In this document: positions 1-6,404 of the stretch, one piece after another
How the letters are laid out: every line of letters begins with the position of its first letter
Position numbering within the stretch: position 1 is the stretch's first letter
Source: an uncultured Verrucomicrobia subdivision 3 bacterium
Lineage (GTDB): Bacteria > Verrucomicrobiota > Verrucomicrobiae > Limisphaerales > UBA11358
Assembly: GCA_903921455.1 (NCBI GenBank)
Contig: CAIXPZ010000233.1
Span: forward strand, 1-17,895
DNA: 17,895 bases
Direction of reading: 5' to 3'
Position numbers and translations under genes: made by a program
The notes under the pieces: model-generated
Told to the model about the DNA's origin: nothing
Databases searched by the model: none
The model's input: the letters and a program-made list of their open reading frames with translations, nothing else

Positions 1-53
1 CCTGCCAACACTTTTTTGCGAATCTCAGCCCAGTCTTCCATATTGCGATACAT
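1..53 (-). CDS. istA: IS21-family transposase IstA, N-terminal fragment
   Basis: Reading the minus strand from the ATG at 53-51 gives MYRNMEDWAEIRKKVLAG before the window ends. This matches the usual start of IstA proteins, a short N-terminus followed by a W-x-E-I/V-R-x-x-x helix that opens the DNA-binding HTH region. IstA is the DDE transposase that works with the ATPase IstB. Only about 17 codons are visible, so the call rests on this short match and on the IS21-type terminal repeats just upstream. No Shine-Dalgarno sequence is evident. Confidence 0.65.
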   Translation of the reverse strand, partial: MYRNMEDWAEIRKKVLA

Positions 54-73
54 GCTTCATTGTTAATGAAGAT

Positions 74-130
74 GCCGCACTTTTGAACCGCCCCGTCACA
101 CACATGACCCCGCCGCACTTTTCAGCCGCC
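74..130. repeat. Two 19-bp direct repeats in the IS21 terminus
   Basis: GCCGCACTTTTGAACCGCC (74-92) and GCCGCACTTTTCAGCCGCC (112-130) differ at two or three bases around the centre and start 38 bp apart. IS21-family ends commonly contain multiple such transposase-binding repeats. The second copy sits 7 bp inside the presumed element tip at 137. Confidence 0.7.
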
Positions 131-138
131 GTTTACAC

Positions 139-1164
139 ATGGCCAACATCACATTGCTGGTGCTTAAGCAGTATGGATTTTTACCCCAGCCGATCATGTG
201 TCACGTCGTCGGTGATGAGGTTGAGATTACCTATCCCGAAGAATCCGAAGCCAACCTCATGGAGGCGGAGCGGCTTTCCGAGCGCGCCGGCAAACACGCC
301 GCTACCGGAAATTACGAGCGTGCCATTAGCATTTTGAAACGCGTCTTGGAATTGGCCCCATCCATGCACCGCGCGCGGCGTGATCTGGCCATGGCTTACG
401 TGGAGATTGACGATGTTGATAACGCCACCAACCATTTGATTGAGGTTTTGCGTTTGGACCCGGGCGACGCGTGGAGCTGGGTTGTGCTGGCCAACCTTTA
501 TATCCAGAAAAAGTCCGACAAAGAAACGGGTGAAAAATTTCTCCGCAAAGCCTTGGAAATCGCGCCAAACGATGCTTGGGCCTTGAATAGTCTTGGTGCC
601 TTGGCGCAGGAAAAAGGGAATGACGCGGAAGCGGTTGCCCTGTTTGAACGCGCCATTGCGTCGAATCCCAAATTTGCCAACGCCTATTACGGTGAAGCGA
701 TAGTCTATTACAATTCAAAGCAGACCGAGCAGGCGGTGTCGGTTCTTGAACGCATGTTCACCAGCGCCGAGATGCAGGATGTCCGCTCCAAACCCGTGTA
801 TGAGGGAGCGCGCAGGATGTTCGGACTGTTGCAGACAAATCTTGCCGAACGTAATCAATCGGACGTTTTCAAGCTGGTTCAGAATTTTAAAGCCGAGACC
901 GAAAAACTTTCCGGCTATCCGGTTCGAATACAGGAGGAGGTATTCGAAAACAAAATCGGCGCGACCATCCAGATGGCGTGGAAACACAAAAGAGATTTTC
1001 ATCTGCTGAAGATTAGAGCGTCTTACCCCCCCCCCATTAGTAACTCATCTGGAGTGCCACGAGTTGAGTCATCTGAAGATGGAGTCAGAGGCTCGCAAGG
1101 TTGGAAAGAACCTGTTTTTTACCACCACGGCGGCAACCAGAGAGACCGCGATTCGCGCTGTTGA
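139..1164 (+). CDS. TPR-repeat protein, N-terminal part of a frameshifted TPR/HExxH protein
   Basis: The reading frame gives about 300 residues of convincing protein, then an unrelated tail. Residues about 55-225 hold at least four tetratricopeptide-like helix pairs (for example 'GNYERAISILKRVLELAPS', 'AWSWVVLANLYIQK', 'AWALNSLGALAQEKGNDAEAV'), so a scaffold role is likely. After 'RASYPPP' (a run of ten C at 1026-1035) the frame yields about 45 low-quality residues and stops at 1164. The neighbouring frame becomes the sensible continuation and encodes HELSH. Deleting one C restores a single frame of about 632 codons from 139 to 2038. The ATG lies 2 bp past an IS21 tip, so the original start and promoter may have been replaced. 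The residues around 15-35 (QPIMCHVVGDEVEITYPEE) still look like folded protein. Confidence 0.8.
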   Translation: MANITLLVLKQYGFLPQPIMCHVVGDEVEITYPEESEANLMEAERLSERAGKHAATGNYERAISILKRVLELAPSMHRARRDLAMAYVEIDDVDNATNHLIEVLRLDPGDAWSWVVLANLYIQKKSDKETGEKFLRKALEIAPNDAWALNSLGALAQEKGNDAEAVALFERAIASNPKFANAYYGEAIVYYNSKQTEQAVSVLERMFTSAEMQDVRSKPVYEGARRMFGLLQTNLAERNQSDVFKLVQNFKAETEKLSGYPVRIQEEVFENKIGATIQMAWKHKRDFHLLKIRASYPPPISNSSGVPRVESSEDGVRGSQGWKEPVFYHHGGNQRDRDSRC

Positions 1165-2038
1165 AAACGATATTCGCCGCTGGGAAAAAGCCGGATATTC
1201 CGAACAGCGCATAGCCGAGATAACGCAGACGCTGACACGCGGACTTTGCGAGTTTGTTTTCAACTGCCCGCTGGACATGCTGATTGAGCGGGATTTAAGA
1301 AATTCTTTTCCACTGCTACGCCCGTCCCAGTTTCTTTCCGTCCATAAAATGGCTACCGAAGCCGCCGAGATAAATCGGAATCCAGAAATTCGCAAATTGA
1401 CCCCTCGTCGGCTCATGAATGGGAGTTTGGCCCTCAATGGTGCCTATGCCTTGTTTTTGGATGACCTTTTCCACGGGGCAACCGATTTTACCACTGCCTA
1501 TCGCAGTGAAGAGACGTTTGGCCTGTCGCAAAAACTCTGGAAGCACTGGCAGGAGCGCTCAACCAATCTTGGTCCGGGTGCCGAATACGGTTTGGTGGAT
1601 GAATTTGCCGACATGGTAGGCTTGCGCGGTTGGTATGAATGGAAAACCGACCCGGGACACCACCTGGCTACCGCTGCCCCGATCAAAGAAGGCACGACCA
1701 ATCCTGACTTGCTGCGGGAAAAACATCCGGCGGCAGTGTTCTTTTTTCTGGATGCCTTTAAACGCTTCGACTCCCTGGAACCGAAAGAAGGCGCTGAAAT
1801 CACCTTGGAAATTGCCATGCTCGGGCGCAATGGGCTGGACTATGCGTCGCCGGACAAAAAATACGAATTGCGAACCATACCCGGTGAAAAATTTAGCGGT
1901 CTGCATTTGATGTGCCTGATGCATGCGGGCTTGAAACGTCTCGACCCCACGCAGAACACGGGAATGGATTTGGACGACCCGTTTTTAACCGCTCTCCAGA
2001 TGCATCAAGCCGGAGGAACTGGCGATGGACATAAATGA
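1064..2038 (+). CDS. C-terminal part of the same TPR/HExxH (zinc-peptidase-like) protein
   Basis: This is the downstream half of the gene that begins at 139. The nominal start, TTG at 1064, is really the leucine codon of a HELSH motif encoded at 1058-1072 (CAC GAG TTG AGT CAT), so it is not a credible initiation site. The frame is open from the C tract and reads LVTHLECHELSH. HExxH is the zinc-binding and catalytic motif of many metallopeptidases. Here it sits in a predicted helix, as expected, but I could not identify the third zinc ligand. The following roughly 300 residues are unfamiliar, with acidic and aromatic stretches and no membrane segment. The stop overlaps the MazG-like gene by 14 nt, which implies cotranscription. 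A working protein needs the frame restored. Alternatives are a sequencing error in the homopolymer, phase variation, or a decaying gene. Confidence 0.7.
   Translation: MSHLKMESEARKVGKNLFFTTTAATRETAIRAVENDIRRWEKAGYSEQRIAEITQTLTRGLCEFVFNCPLDMLIERDLRNSFPLLRPSQFLSVHKMATEAAEINRNPEIRKLTPRRLMNGSLALNGAYALFLDDLFHGATDFTTAYRSEETFGLSQKLWKHWQERSTNLGPGAEYGLVDEFADMVGLRGWYEWKTDPGHHLATAAPIKEGTTNPDLLREKHPAAVFFFLDAFKRFDSLEPKEGAEITLEIAMLGRNGLDYASPDKKYELRTIPGEKFSGLHLMCLMHAGLKRLDPTQNTGMDLDDPFLTALQMHQAGGTGDGHK
2012..2017 (+). promoter_or_regulatory. Ribosome binding site of the first MazG-like gene
   Basis: GGAGGA lies 7 nt before the ATG at 2025, inside the last codons of the upstream gene. It is one of the few strong Shine-Dalgarno sequences in the window, and it supports the 14-nt overlapping start. 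Confidence 0.7.
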
Positions 2039-2375
2039 ACTTATAGCCAAGGCGATTGCCTTCCGGGATGAACGGGACTGGAAGCAATTCCACAAGCCCA
2101 ACCATTTGGCCGCCGCCATCGCCATCGAGGCCGCCGAGTTGCAGGCTGAATTCCTCTGGAAAACACCCGCAGAAATCAGCGAGAAAATCGCTGACCCAGC
2201 CCAGCGGAAAGCCGTGGAAGAGGAATTGGCGGATGTTCTGATATATACGCTTTTGCTCACCAGAGAAATCGGCGCCGACCCGTCGGAAATCATCCAGGAG
2301 AAACTTAAAAAGAACGCGGAAAAATATCCGGTGGAAAAGGCCAAGGGAAACGCCAAGAAATACAACGAATTATAA
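2025..2375 (+). CDS. MazG-like nucleotide pyrophosphohydrolase (copy 1)
   Basis: This is a 116-residue all-alpha protein of the MazG/RS21-C6 type of NTP pyrophosphohydrolase. Such enzymes cleave (d)NTPs to the monophosphate and pyrophosphate using Mg2+. The metal-binding pattern is intact: E35xxE38 on one helix and E67xxD70 on the next. The N-terminal FRDERDWKQFHKP and C-terminal KYP-K-K-KY blocks are typical of the short single-domain subfamily. It overlaps the upstream TPR/HExxH gene by 14 nt and is followed after 1 nt by the nuclease-helicase-protease gene, so the three are probably one operon. A related copy at 5979 shares the same blocks. The substrate cannot be told from sequence. dCTP-type housecleaning or degradation of a signalling or phage nucleotide are both possible. 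Confidence 0.88.
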   Translation: MDINELIAKAIAFRDERDWKQFHKPNHLAAAIAIEAAELQAEFLWKTPAEISEKIADPAQRKAVEEELADVLIYTLLLTREIGADPSEIIQEKLKKNAEKYPVEKAKGNAKKYNEL

Positions 2376-2376
2376 T

Positions 2377-4797
2377 ATGTTAGTCTATCAATCCACCAAA
2401 GCGGGTTTTATCGGGGATGTGGTCTCGGACGAAATAGACAAGAAAATCCTGAATGCATTTGTCCAGGCAACAACCCATCAGGTGGGCAAATCTGAAAAGG
2501 ATGCATGGAGAAAATCCATGCGTTACATGCGCGATGTTCTGTATGACGAACAGATTCCAAAGGATGCCGGCGTATCGATAGAGTATCATATTCTCAATTC
2601 GGCTAAACGCGTGGATTTTATATTGTGCGGCCAAGATGCAGCCGAAAAAGACCATGTCGTAATCGTCGAGCTAAAACAATGGTCAGAAGTAAAACTTTCA
2701 GAAAAAGATGGGATTGTTCACACCGGATTTTATGGTGAACAGCCACATCCATCATATCAGGCTTGGTCATACGCAGCTTTACTTGAGGGGTTTAGCGAGA
2801 CGGTGGAAAAAGAGAAGATCCAGCTACGCCCCTGCGCCTATCTTCACAATTACATAGCAGACGGCGTAATCAGAAATAGTTTCTATGCGGATTACATCAA
2901 AATGGCTCCCATATTTCTGCATGGGGATGCTGAAAAAGAAAAACTCCGTAGTTTTATAAAGCAGTTCGTAAAACATGGCGACAGCTCGAAGATCATGTAT
3001 CGGATTGAAGCTGGCAACATTCGGCCCTCAAAGAATCTGGCTGACAGTTTGTCGAAAATGCTGAAGGGAAATCCAGAGTTTGTGATGATCGATGACCAAA
3101 AGGTTGTCTACGAATCAGCGCTTGCCCTTGCAAAACATTCAACGAATGAAAACAAGCACGTGCTAATTGTTGATGGTGGCCCAGGCACGGGTAAATCTGT
3201 GGTCGCGGTAAATCTCCTCGTTGCCCTGACGAAACTGCAGTTGAATGCGCAATATGTGACCAAAAATTCTGCACCGAGGGATGTATATGAAAGTAAGCTA
3301 AAAGGCTCATTCCGGAAATGTGAAATCAGTAATTTTTTTACCAGCTCTGGCTCATTTACTAAAACTAAGAAAAATGTTTTTCATGCGCTAATTGTCGATG
3401 AGGCGCACCGTCTCAATGCAAAATCAGGGCTATTAAAAAATAAAGGTGAGAATCAGATTAAGGAGTTAATTGATGCATCTAGGTTCACAGTTTTCTTTAT
3501 TGATGAAGATCAGCGGGTCACATGGCACGACATCGGCGATATGGTAGAAATTGAACGCTGGGCGGATAAATTGGGCGCAAAAACTCAGCGACTTAAGCTT
3601 GCTTCACAGTTCCGTTGCGGGGGGTCAGATGGTTATATGGCTTGGATAGACGACGTTTTTCAACTCAAGCAAACGGCCAATACCGACCTAAAAGACGTTT
3701 CATATGACTTTCAAATTTTTGATTCGCCGGCAAAGTTAAGGGAAGCGATTTTTGAAAGAAACAAAGAAAACAACAGTGCTCGTCTTGTAGCTGGTTATTG
3801 TTGGGATTGGGTTAGTAGGAAAAATGGCGCTTTAAAGGACATCACATTTCCAGAGCATCAATTTGGGATGAAGTGGAATTTGAAGGTTGATGGAAATTTA
3901 TGGATTCAAGCACCTGAGTCAGTAAACGAAGTCGGTTGTATCCACACCTGCCAGGGACTCGACGTTGATTACATCGGTGTAATCGTTGGGGCAGATTTCA
4001 CTGTGCGGAATGGGAAAGTGGTTACTGTTCCGAGTGCAAGATCAAGTCACGACAAGTCCCTTAATGGCTATAAAAAAGCACGTAAAGTTGATCCAAAAGC
4101 CGCAGATAAAAAAGCGGACACAATTATAAAAAACACGTATCGCACCTTGATGACTCGAGGCCAAAAGGGGTGTTATGTCTATTTTGTAGATAAAGAGACA
4201 GAAAATTTCTTCCGAAGCCGTATGGCTTCACAGGCGAATGTGCCAAATACAGAGACCGCTCTGCTTCTCCCACCGATTCCGAGTCAGCTGGAAGTCACAG
4301 AGTTTTATCCATACGTGCCTCAGATTTTTGCAGATCCCGGCCGGAAGAAGTTCGTGTCGCTTGTTCCGCTTTACACGCTCGAAGCTGCTGCAGGTTCGTT
4401 CGGTGAACCTGATGCTGCCGATTGCCGTGGTTGGGTCAAAGCACCGTCTGGCATCAAAATCAATCAGCGGCATTTTGTCGCGAAAGTTGTCGGGAAATCA
4501 ATGGAGCCGAAAATCAAAGACGGTTCCTATTGTCTTTTCACGTTCGGAGTGATCGGTTCAAGGAATGGGAGAATTGTTTTGGCGCAGCATTCGGATATTT
4601 CCGACCCTGAAACTGGGGGCAGCTATACGATTAAAAAATATCTGTCCAAGAAAACTACCGGCGCAGATGGTGAATGGCAGCATACCGCGATTCAATTGCT
4701 GCCAATAAATCCAGACTTTAAGCCGATTGAAATAACGGCCGGCAGTGCGGACGATATTAAAATAATCGCTGAATTTGTTGCGATTCTTGAACCATGA
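2377..4797 (+). CDS. PD-(D/E)xK-like nuclease / SF1 DUF2075 ATPase / LexA-S24 autoprotease fusion
   Basis: This is an 806-residue, three-part cytoplasmic protein. Residues about 65-105 hold a PD-(D/E)xK-like pattern (R78-V-D80-F followed by V-E98-L-K100). Residues about 255-640 form a DUF2075-type SF1 helicase/ATPase with Walker A GGPGTGKS (267-274), DEAH Walker B (341-344), and later helicase motifs around 'CIHTCQGLDVDYIGVIV' and 'YRTLMTRGQKG'. Residues about 665-806 resemble LexA/S24 peptidases: an Ala-Gly pair at 672-673, Ser708 in VGKSMEPKI, and Lys753 in YTIKKY. The spacing from Ala-Gly to Ser is about 36 residues, close to the 35 of LexA. DNA cleavage or unwinding regulated by self-cleavage is inferred. 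It sits 1 nt after the MazG-like gene, has no clear Shine-Dalgarno sequence, and is probably translationally coupled. It is visibly AT-richer than its neighbours, which suggests separate acquisition. Confidence 0.85.
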   Translation: MLVYQSTKAGFIGDVVSDEIDKKILNAFVQATTHQVGKSEKDAWRKSMRYMRDVLYDEQIPKDAGVSIEYHILNSAKRVDFILCGQDAAEKDHVVIVELKQWSEVKLSEKDGIVHTGFYGEQPHPSYQAWSYAALLEGFSETVEKEKIQLRPCAYLHNYIADGVIRNSFYADYIKMAPIFLHGDAEKEKLRSFIKQFVKHGDSSKIMYRIEAGNIRPSKNLADSLSKMLKGNPEFVMIDDQKVVYESALALAKHSTNENKHVLIVDGGPGTGKSVVAVNLLVALTKLQLNAQYVTKNSAPRDVYESKLKGSFRKCEISNFFTSSGSFTKTKKNVFHALIVDEAHRLNAKSGLLKNKGENQIKELIDASRFTVFFIDEDQRVTWHDIGDMVEIERWADKLGAKTQRLKLASQFRCGGSDGYMAWIDDVFQLKQTANTDLKDVSYDFQIFDSPAKLREAIFERNKENNSARLVAGYCWDWVSRKNGALKDITFPEHQFGMKWNLKVDGNLWIQAPESVNEVGCIHTCQGLDVDYIGVIVGADFTVRNGKVVTVPSARSSHDKSLNGYKKARKVDPKAADKKADTIIKNTYRTLMTRGQKGCYVYFVDKETENFFRSRMASQANVPNTETALLLPPIPSQLEVTEFYPYVPQIFADPGRKKFVSLVPLYTLEAAAGSFGEPDAADCRGWVKAPSGIKINQRHFVAKVVGKSMEPKIKDGSYCLFTFGVIGSRNGRIVLAQHSDISDPETGGSYTIKKYLSKKTTGADGEWQHTAIQLLPINPDFKPIEITAGSADDIKIIAEFVAILEP

Positions 4798-4806
4798 AGC
4801 TTTTTT

Positions 4807-4974
4807 ATGGTGCCAACCTATTTCGCTTGGTATTCGTTCCTCGTGGCGAGGAAACCGGACAATGTGATTTTTTGGCACCCTAGCGCCAGCATGGGTCTTC
4901 ATGCTCTCGACAACGGAGAGCAGCACCGGATCATGACCGAACTGGATATATTACAGGCGGAGGTCCGCGTATGA
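4807..4974 (+). CDS. Possible small protein, 55 codons, coupled to the RhuM gene
   Basis: An ATG at 4807 opens a 55-codon frame (MVPTYFAWYSFLV...) that ends in TGA at 4972-4974 and overlaps the RhuM start as ATGA. It is in the same frame as the preceding fusion gene, just after its stop. The ATGA overlap and a good RBS (GGAGG) inside its last codons suggest translational coupling. The sequence matches no family I recognise and has no membrane segment beyond a short aromatic N-terminus. The ORF also spans two inverted repeats, so it could be non-coding, or the 3' remnant of a longer lost gene that once preceded RhuM. An internal ATG at 4891 is an alternative start. Confidence 0.3.
   Translation: MVPTYFAWYSFLVARKPDNVIFWHPSASMGLHALDNGEQHRIMTELDILQAEVRV
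4809..4879. repeat. Nested inverted repeats between the fusion gene and the RhuM gene
   Basis: GGTGCCAA (4809-4816) is complementary to TTGGCACC (4872-4879). Inside lies TTCCTCG-TGG-CGAGGAA (4837-4853), a 7-bp perfect hairpin with a 3-nt loop. Together they could fold as a long outer stem capped by a compact hairpin, just after the stop codon of the fusion gene. There is no T tract after the inner hairpin, so a simple intrinsic terminator is not supported. An RNA control element, a binding site or a remnant repeat are all possible. Confidence 0.4.
4959..4963 (+). promoter_or_regulatory. Ribosome binding site of the RhuM gene
   Basis: GGAGG is placed 7 nt before the ATG at 4971. It supports that start and lies within the possible upstream small ORF. 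Confidence 0.65.
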
Positions 4975-5969
4975 GCAAAACCGGCCAGTTTCTTCTCTAC
5001 ACCGCGCCGGGCGGCGCGGTCAAGGTGGACGTTTTTATCCAGCAGGAAACCGTCTGGCTCACCCAGAAAGCGCTGGCGGACTTGTTCGGCGTGAAACGTC
5101 CGGCCATCACCAAGCATTTGCTGAATATCTTCAAAACCGGCGAATTGGTTGAGGATTCAGTTAGTTCCATTTTGGAACATACTGCCGGCGACGGCAAAAA
5201 ATACGGGACGAAATACTACAATCTCGACGCCATTATCGCCGTGGGCTACCGGGTGAACAGCTATCAGGCCACCCAGTTCCGCATCTGGGCCACGAAAACG
5301 CTGCGGGAATTCATCATCAAGGGTTTCGTGCTGGATGACGAGCGGCTCAAGCAGGGCAAACAGGTTTTCGGCCGGGATTACTTCGATGAATTGCTGGAGC
5401 GTATCCGGGAAATCCGGGCCAGCGAGCGCCGTTTCTACCAGAAAATCACGGACATTTACTCGCTGGCGGTGGATTACAGCGCAGACGCGCCGCTGTCTCA
5501 GGAATTTTTTGCCGCCGTGCAGAACAAACTGCACTGGGCCATCACCGGCCAGACGGCGGCGGAAATCATCTACGCCCGCGCCGATGCCACCAAGATTTAC
5601 ATGGGCCTGACCACGTGGAAACACGCGCCGGGCGGCAAGATTTTGAAATCGGATGTGACGGTGGCCAAGAATTACTTGAGCGAGGCGCATGTCAAAGAGT
5701 TGAACCGCATCGTGTCCGCCTATCTCGATCTCGCCGAGAATCGCGCCCAGCGCGGCATCGTCACCAAGATGGCGGATTGGGTGAAATTCCTGCACGATTT
5801 CCTGACGCTCTCCGACTACCCGATTCTCCAGGACAAAGGTAAGGTGAGCGCGCTTGAGGCCAAACTTAAAGCCGAGGGTGAATTCGAGATTTACCGGAAA
5901 AGGCAGGACGCGGAATACATTTCGGACTTCGACCGCGAAATCAAACGTATCGAGGGCAAAAAATCCTGA
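4971..5969 (+). CDS. rhuM: RhuM-family protein (virulence-associated, function unknown)
   Basis: This 332-residue protein matches the RhuM family throughout, at about the usual length. Residues 17-55 (VKVDVFIQQETVWLTQKALA...) look like a winged or HTH DNA-binding region. The diagnostic block 'YYNLDAIIAVGYRVNS', then 'FRIWATKTLREFIIKGFVLDDERLK', follows at about 82-127. A further conserved 'SERRFYQKITDIYSLAVDY' lies near 140-160, and a charged helical tail closes the protein. The name comes from Salmonella pathogenicity island 3. Family members are often found inside type I restriction loci and defence islands, but no hsd genes are present here. The biochemical role is unknown, and a DNA-binding regulator is plausible. 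It is followed after 9 nt by the second MazG-like gene, probably in the same transcript. Confidence 0.9.
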   Translation: MSKTGQFLLYTAPGGAVKVDVFIQQETVWLTQKALADLFGVKRPAITKHLLNIFKTGELVEDSVSSILEHTAGDGKKYGTKYYNLDAIIAVGYRVNSYQATQFRIWATKTLREFIIKGFVLDDERLKQGKQVFGRDYFDELLERIREIRASERRFYQKITDIYSLAVDYSADAPLSQEFFAAVQNKLHWAITGQTAAEIIYARADATKIYMGLTTWKHAPGGKILKSDVTVAKNYLSEAHVKELNRIVSAYLDLAENRAQRGIVTKMADWVKFLHDFLTLSDYPILQDKGKVSALEAKLKAEGEFEIYRKRQDAEYISDFDREIKRIEGKKS

Positions 5970-5978
5970 TGCCAATCT

Positions 5979-6350
5979 ATGAATGAACTCGATCAAATTC
6001 GCAGCCAGATTCGCAAGTTCCGCGATGAACGCGACTGGATGCAGTTTCACAATCCCAAAAATCTCGCCTGCTCAATTTCCATAGAGGCTAATGAGTTGCT
6101 GGAACATTTTCAGTGGAGCACGCCCGAAGAGAGTCAAACCATTGCGCGCAAGAAGAAGACTGAAATCAGCCATGAGATCGCGGATGTGGCGGTCTATTTG
6201 ATCGAGCTGGCCGATAATCTGGGGATTGACCTTGCCAAGGCGATTGCGGAGAAGATGGCACATAATGAAGCCAAATATCCGGCGGCCAAGGTGCGGGGAA
6301 GTTCCAAGAAATACACCGAATACAAGACCACCAAACGTTCGCGCAAATAA
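5979..6350 (+). CDS. MazG-like nucleotide pyrophosphohydrolase (copy 2)
   Basis: This 123-residue paralogue of the protein at 2025 shares the FRDERDW-x-QFH-x-P block, the W-x-TPEE segment and the KYP-K-G-KKY end. The metal-binding residues are complete: E36xxE39 and E66xxD69. By family it should hydrolyse nucleoside triphosphates to monophosphates. The tail (TTKRSRK) is extra and basic. It sits 9 nt after the RhuM stop with no clear Shine-Dalgarno sequence, and 54 nt before an HNH nuclease gene. By eye I would put identity with copy 1 at about two residues in five, so this is not a recent duplication. The two copies probably arrived with different modules. The substrate is unknown. Confidence 0.87.
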   Translation: MNELDQIRSQIRKFRDERDWMQFHNPKNLACSISIEANELLEHFQWSTPEESQTIARKKKTEISHEIADVAVYLIELADNLGIDLAKAIAEKMAHNEAKYPAAKVRGSSKKYTEYKTTKRSRK

Positions 6351-6404
6351 TATTTTGCCGAAAGCTCAGCCACTGCCTATTTTGCTCACGGTCGAGCCAC
6401 CACA

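Larger units (their letters stand above)
1..137 (-). mobile_element. End of an IS21-family insertion sequence (partial, runs off the left edge)
   Basis: The minus strand carries the first codons of an IstA-like transposase beginning at 53. Between that start and 137 lie two near-identical 19-bp direct repeats (74-92 and 112-130). The element's outer tip reads TGTAAACGGCGG on the minus strand, starting at 137. IS21 elements typically have several short repeats inside each terminus and istA starting close to one end, so tip, repeats and gene fit together. The element points outward into the TPR gene, whose ATG is at 139. The other end and istB lie outside the window, so completeness and activity cannot be judged. 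Confidence 0.75.

Noticed and set aside
4888..4922. Two mutually exclusive hairpins as a proven attenuator or riboswitch
   Set aside because: Stems of 6-7 bp are easily found by chance and no T run follows. They are mentioned only as part of the RhuM leader finding.
5157..6050. 297-codon open frame on the minus strand opposite the RhuM gene
   Set aside because: It lies opposite a protein with clear family conservation, and its residues are biased (rich in Phe, Val, Arg and His) as expected from a mirror frame in GC-biased codons.
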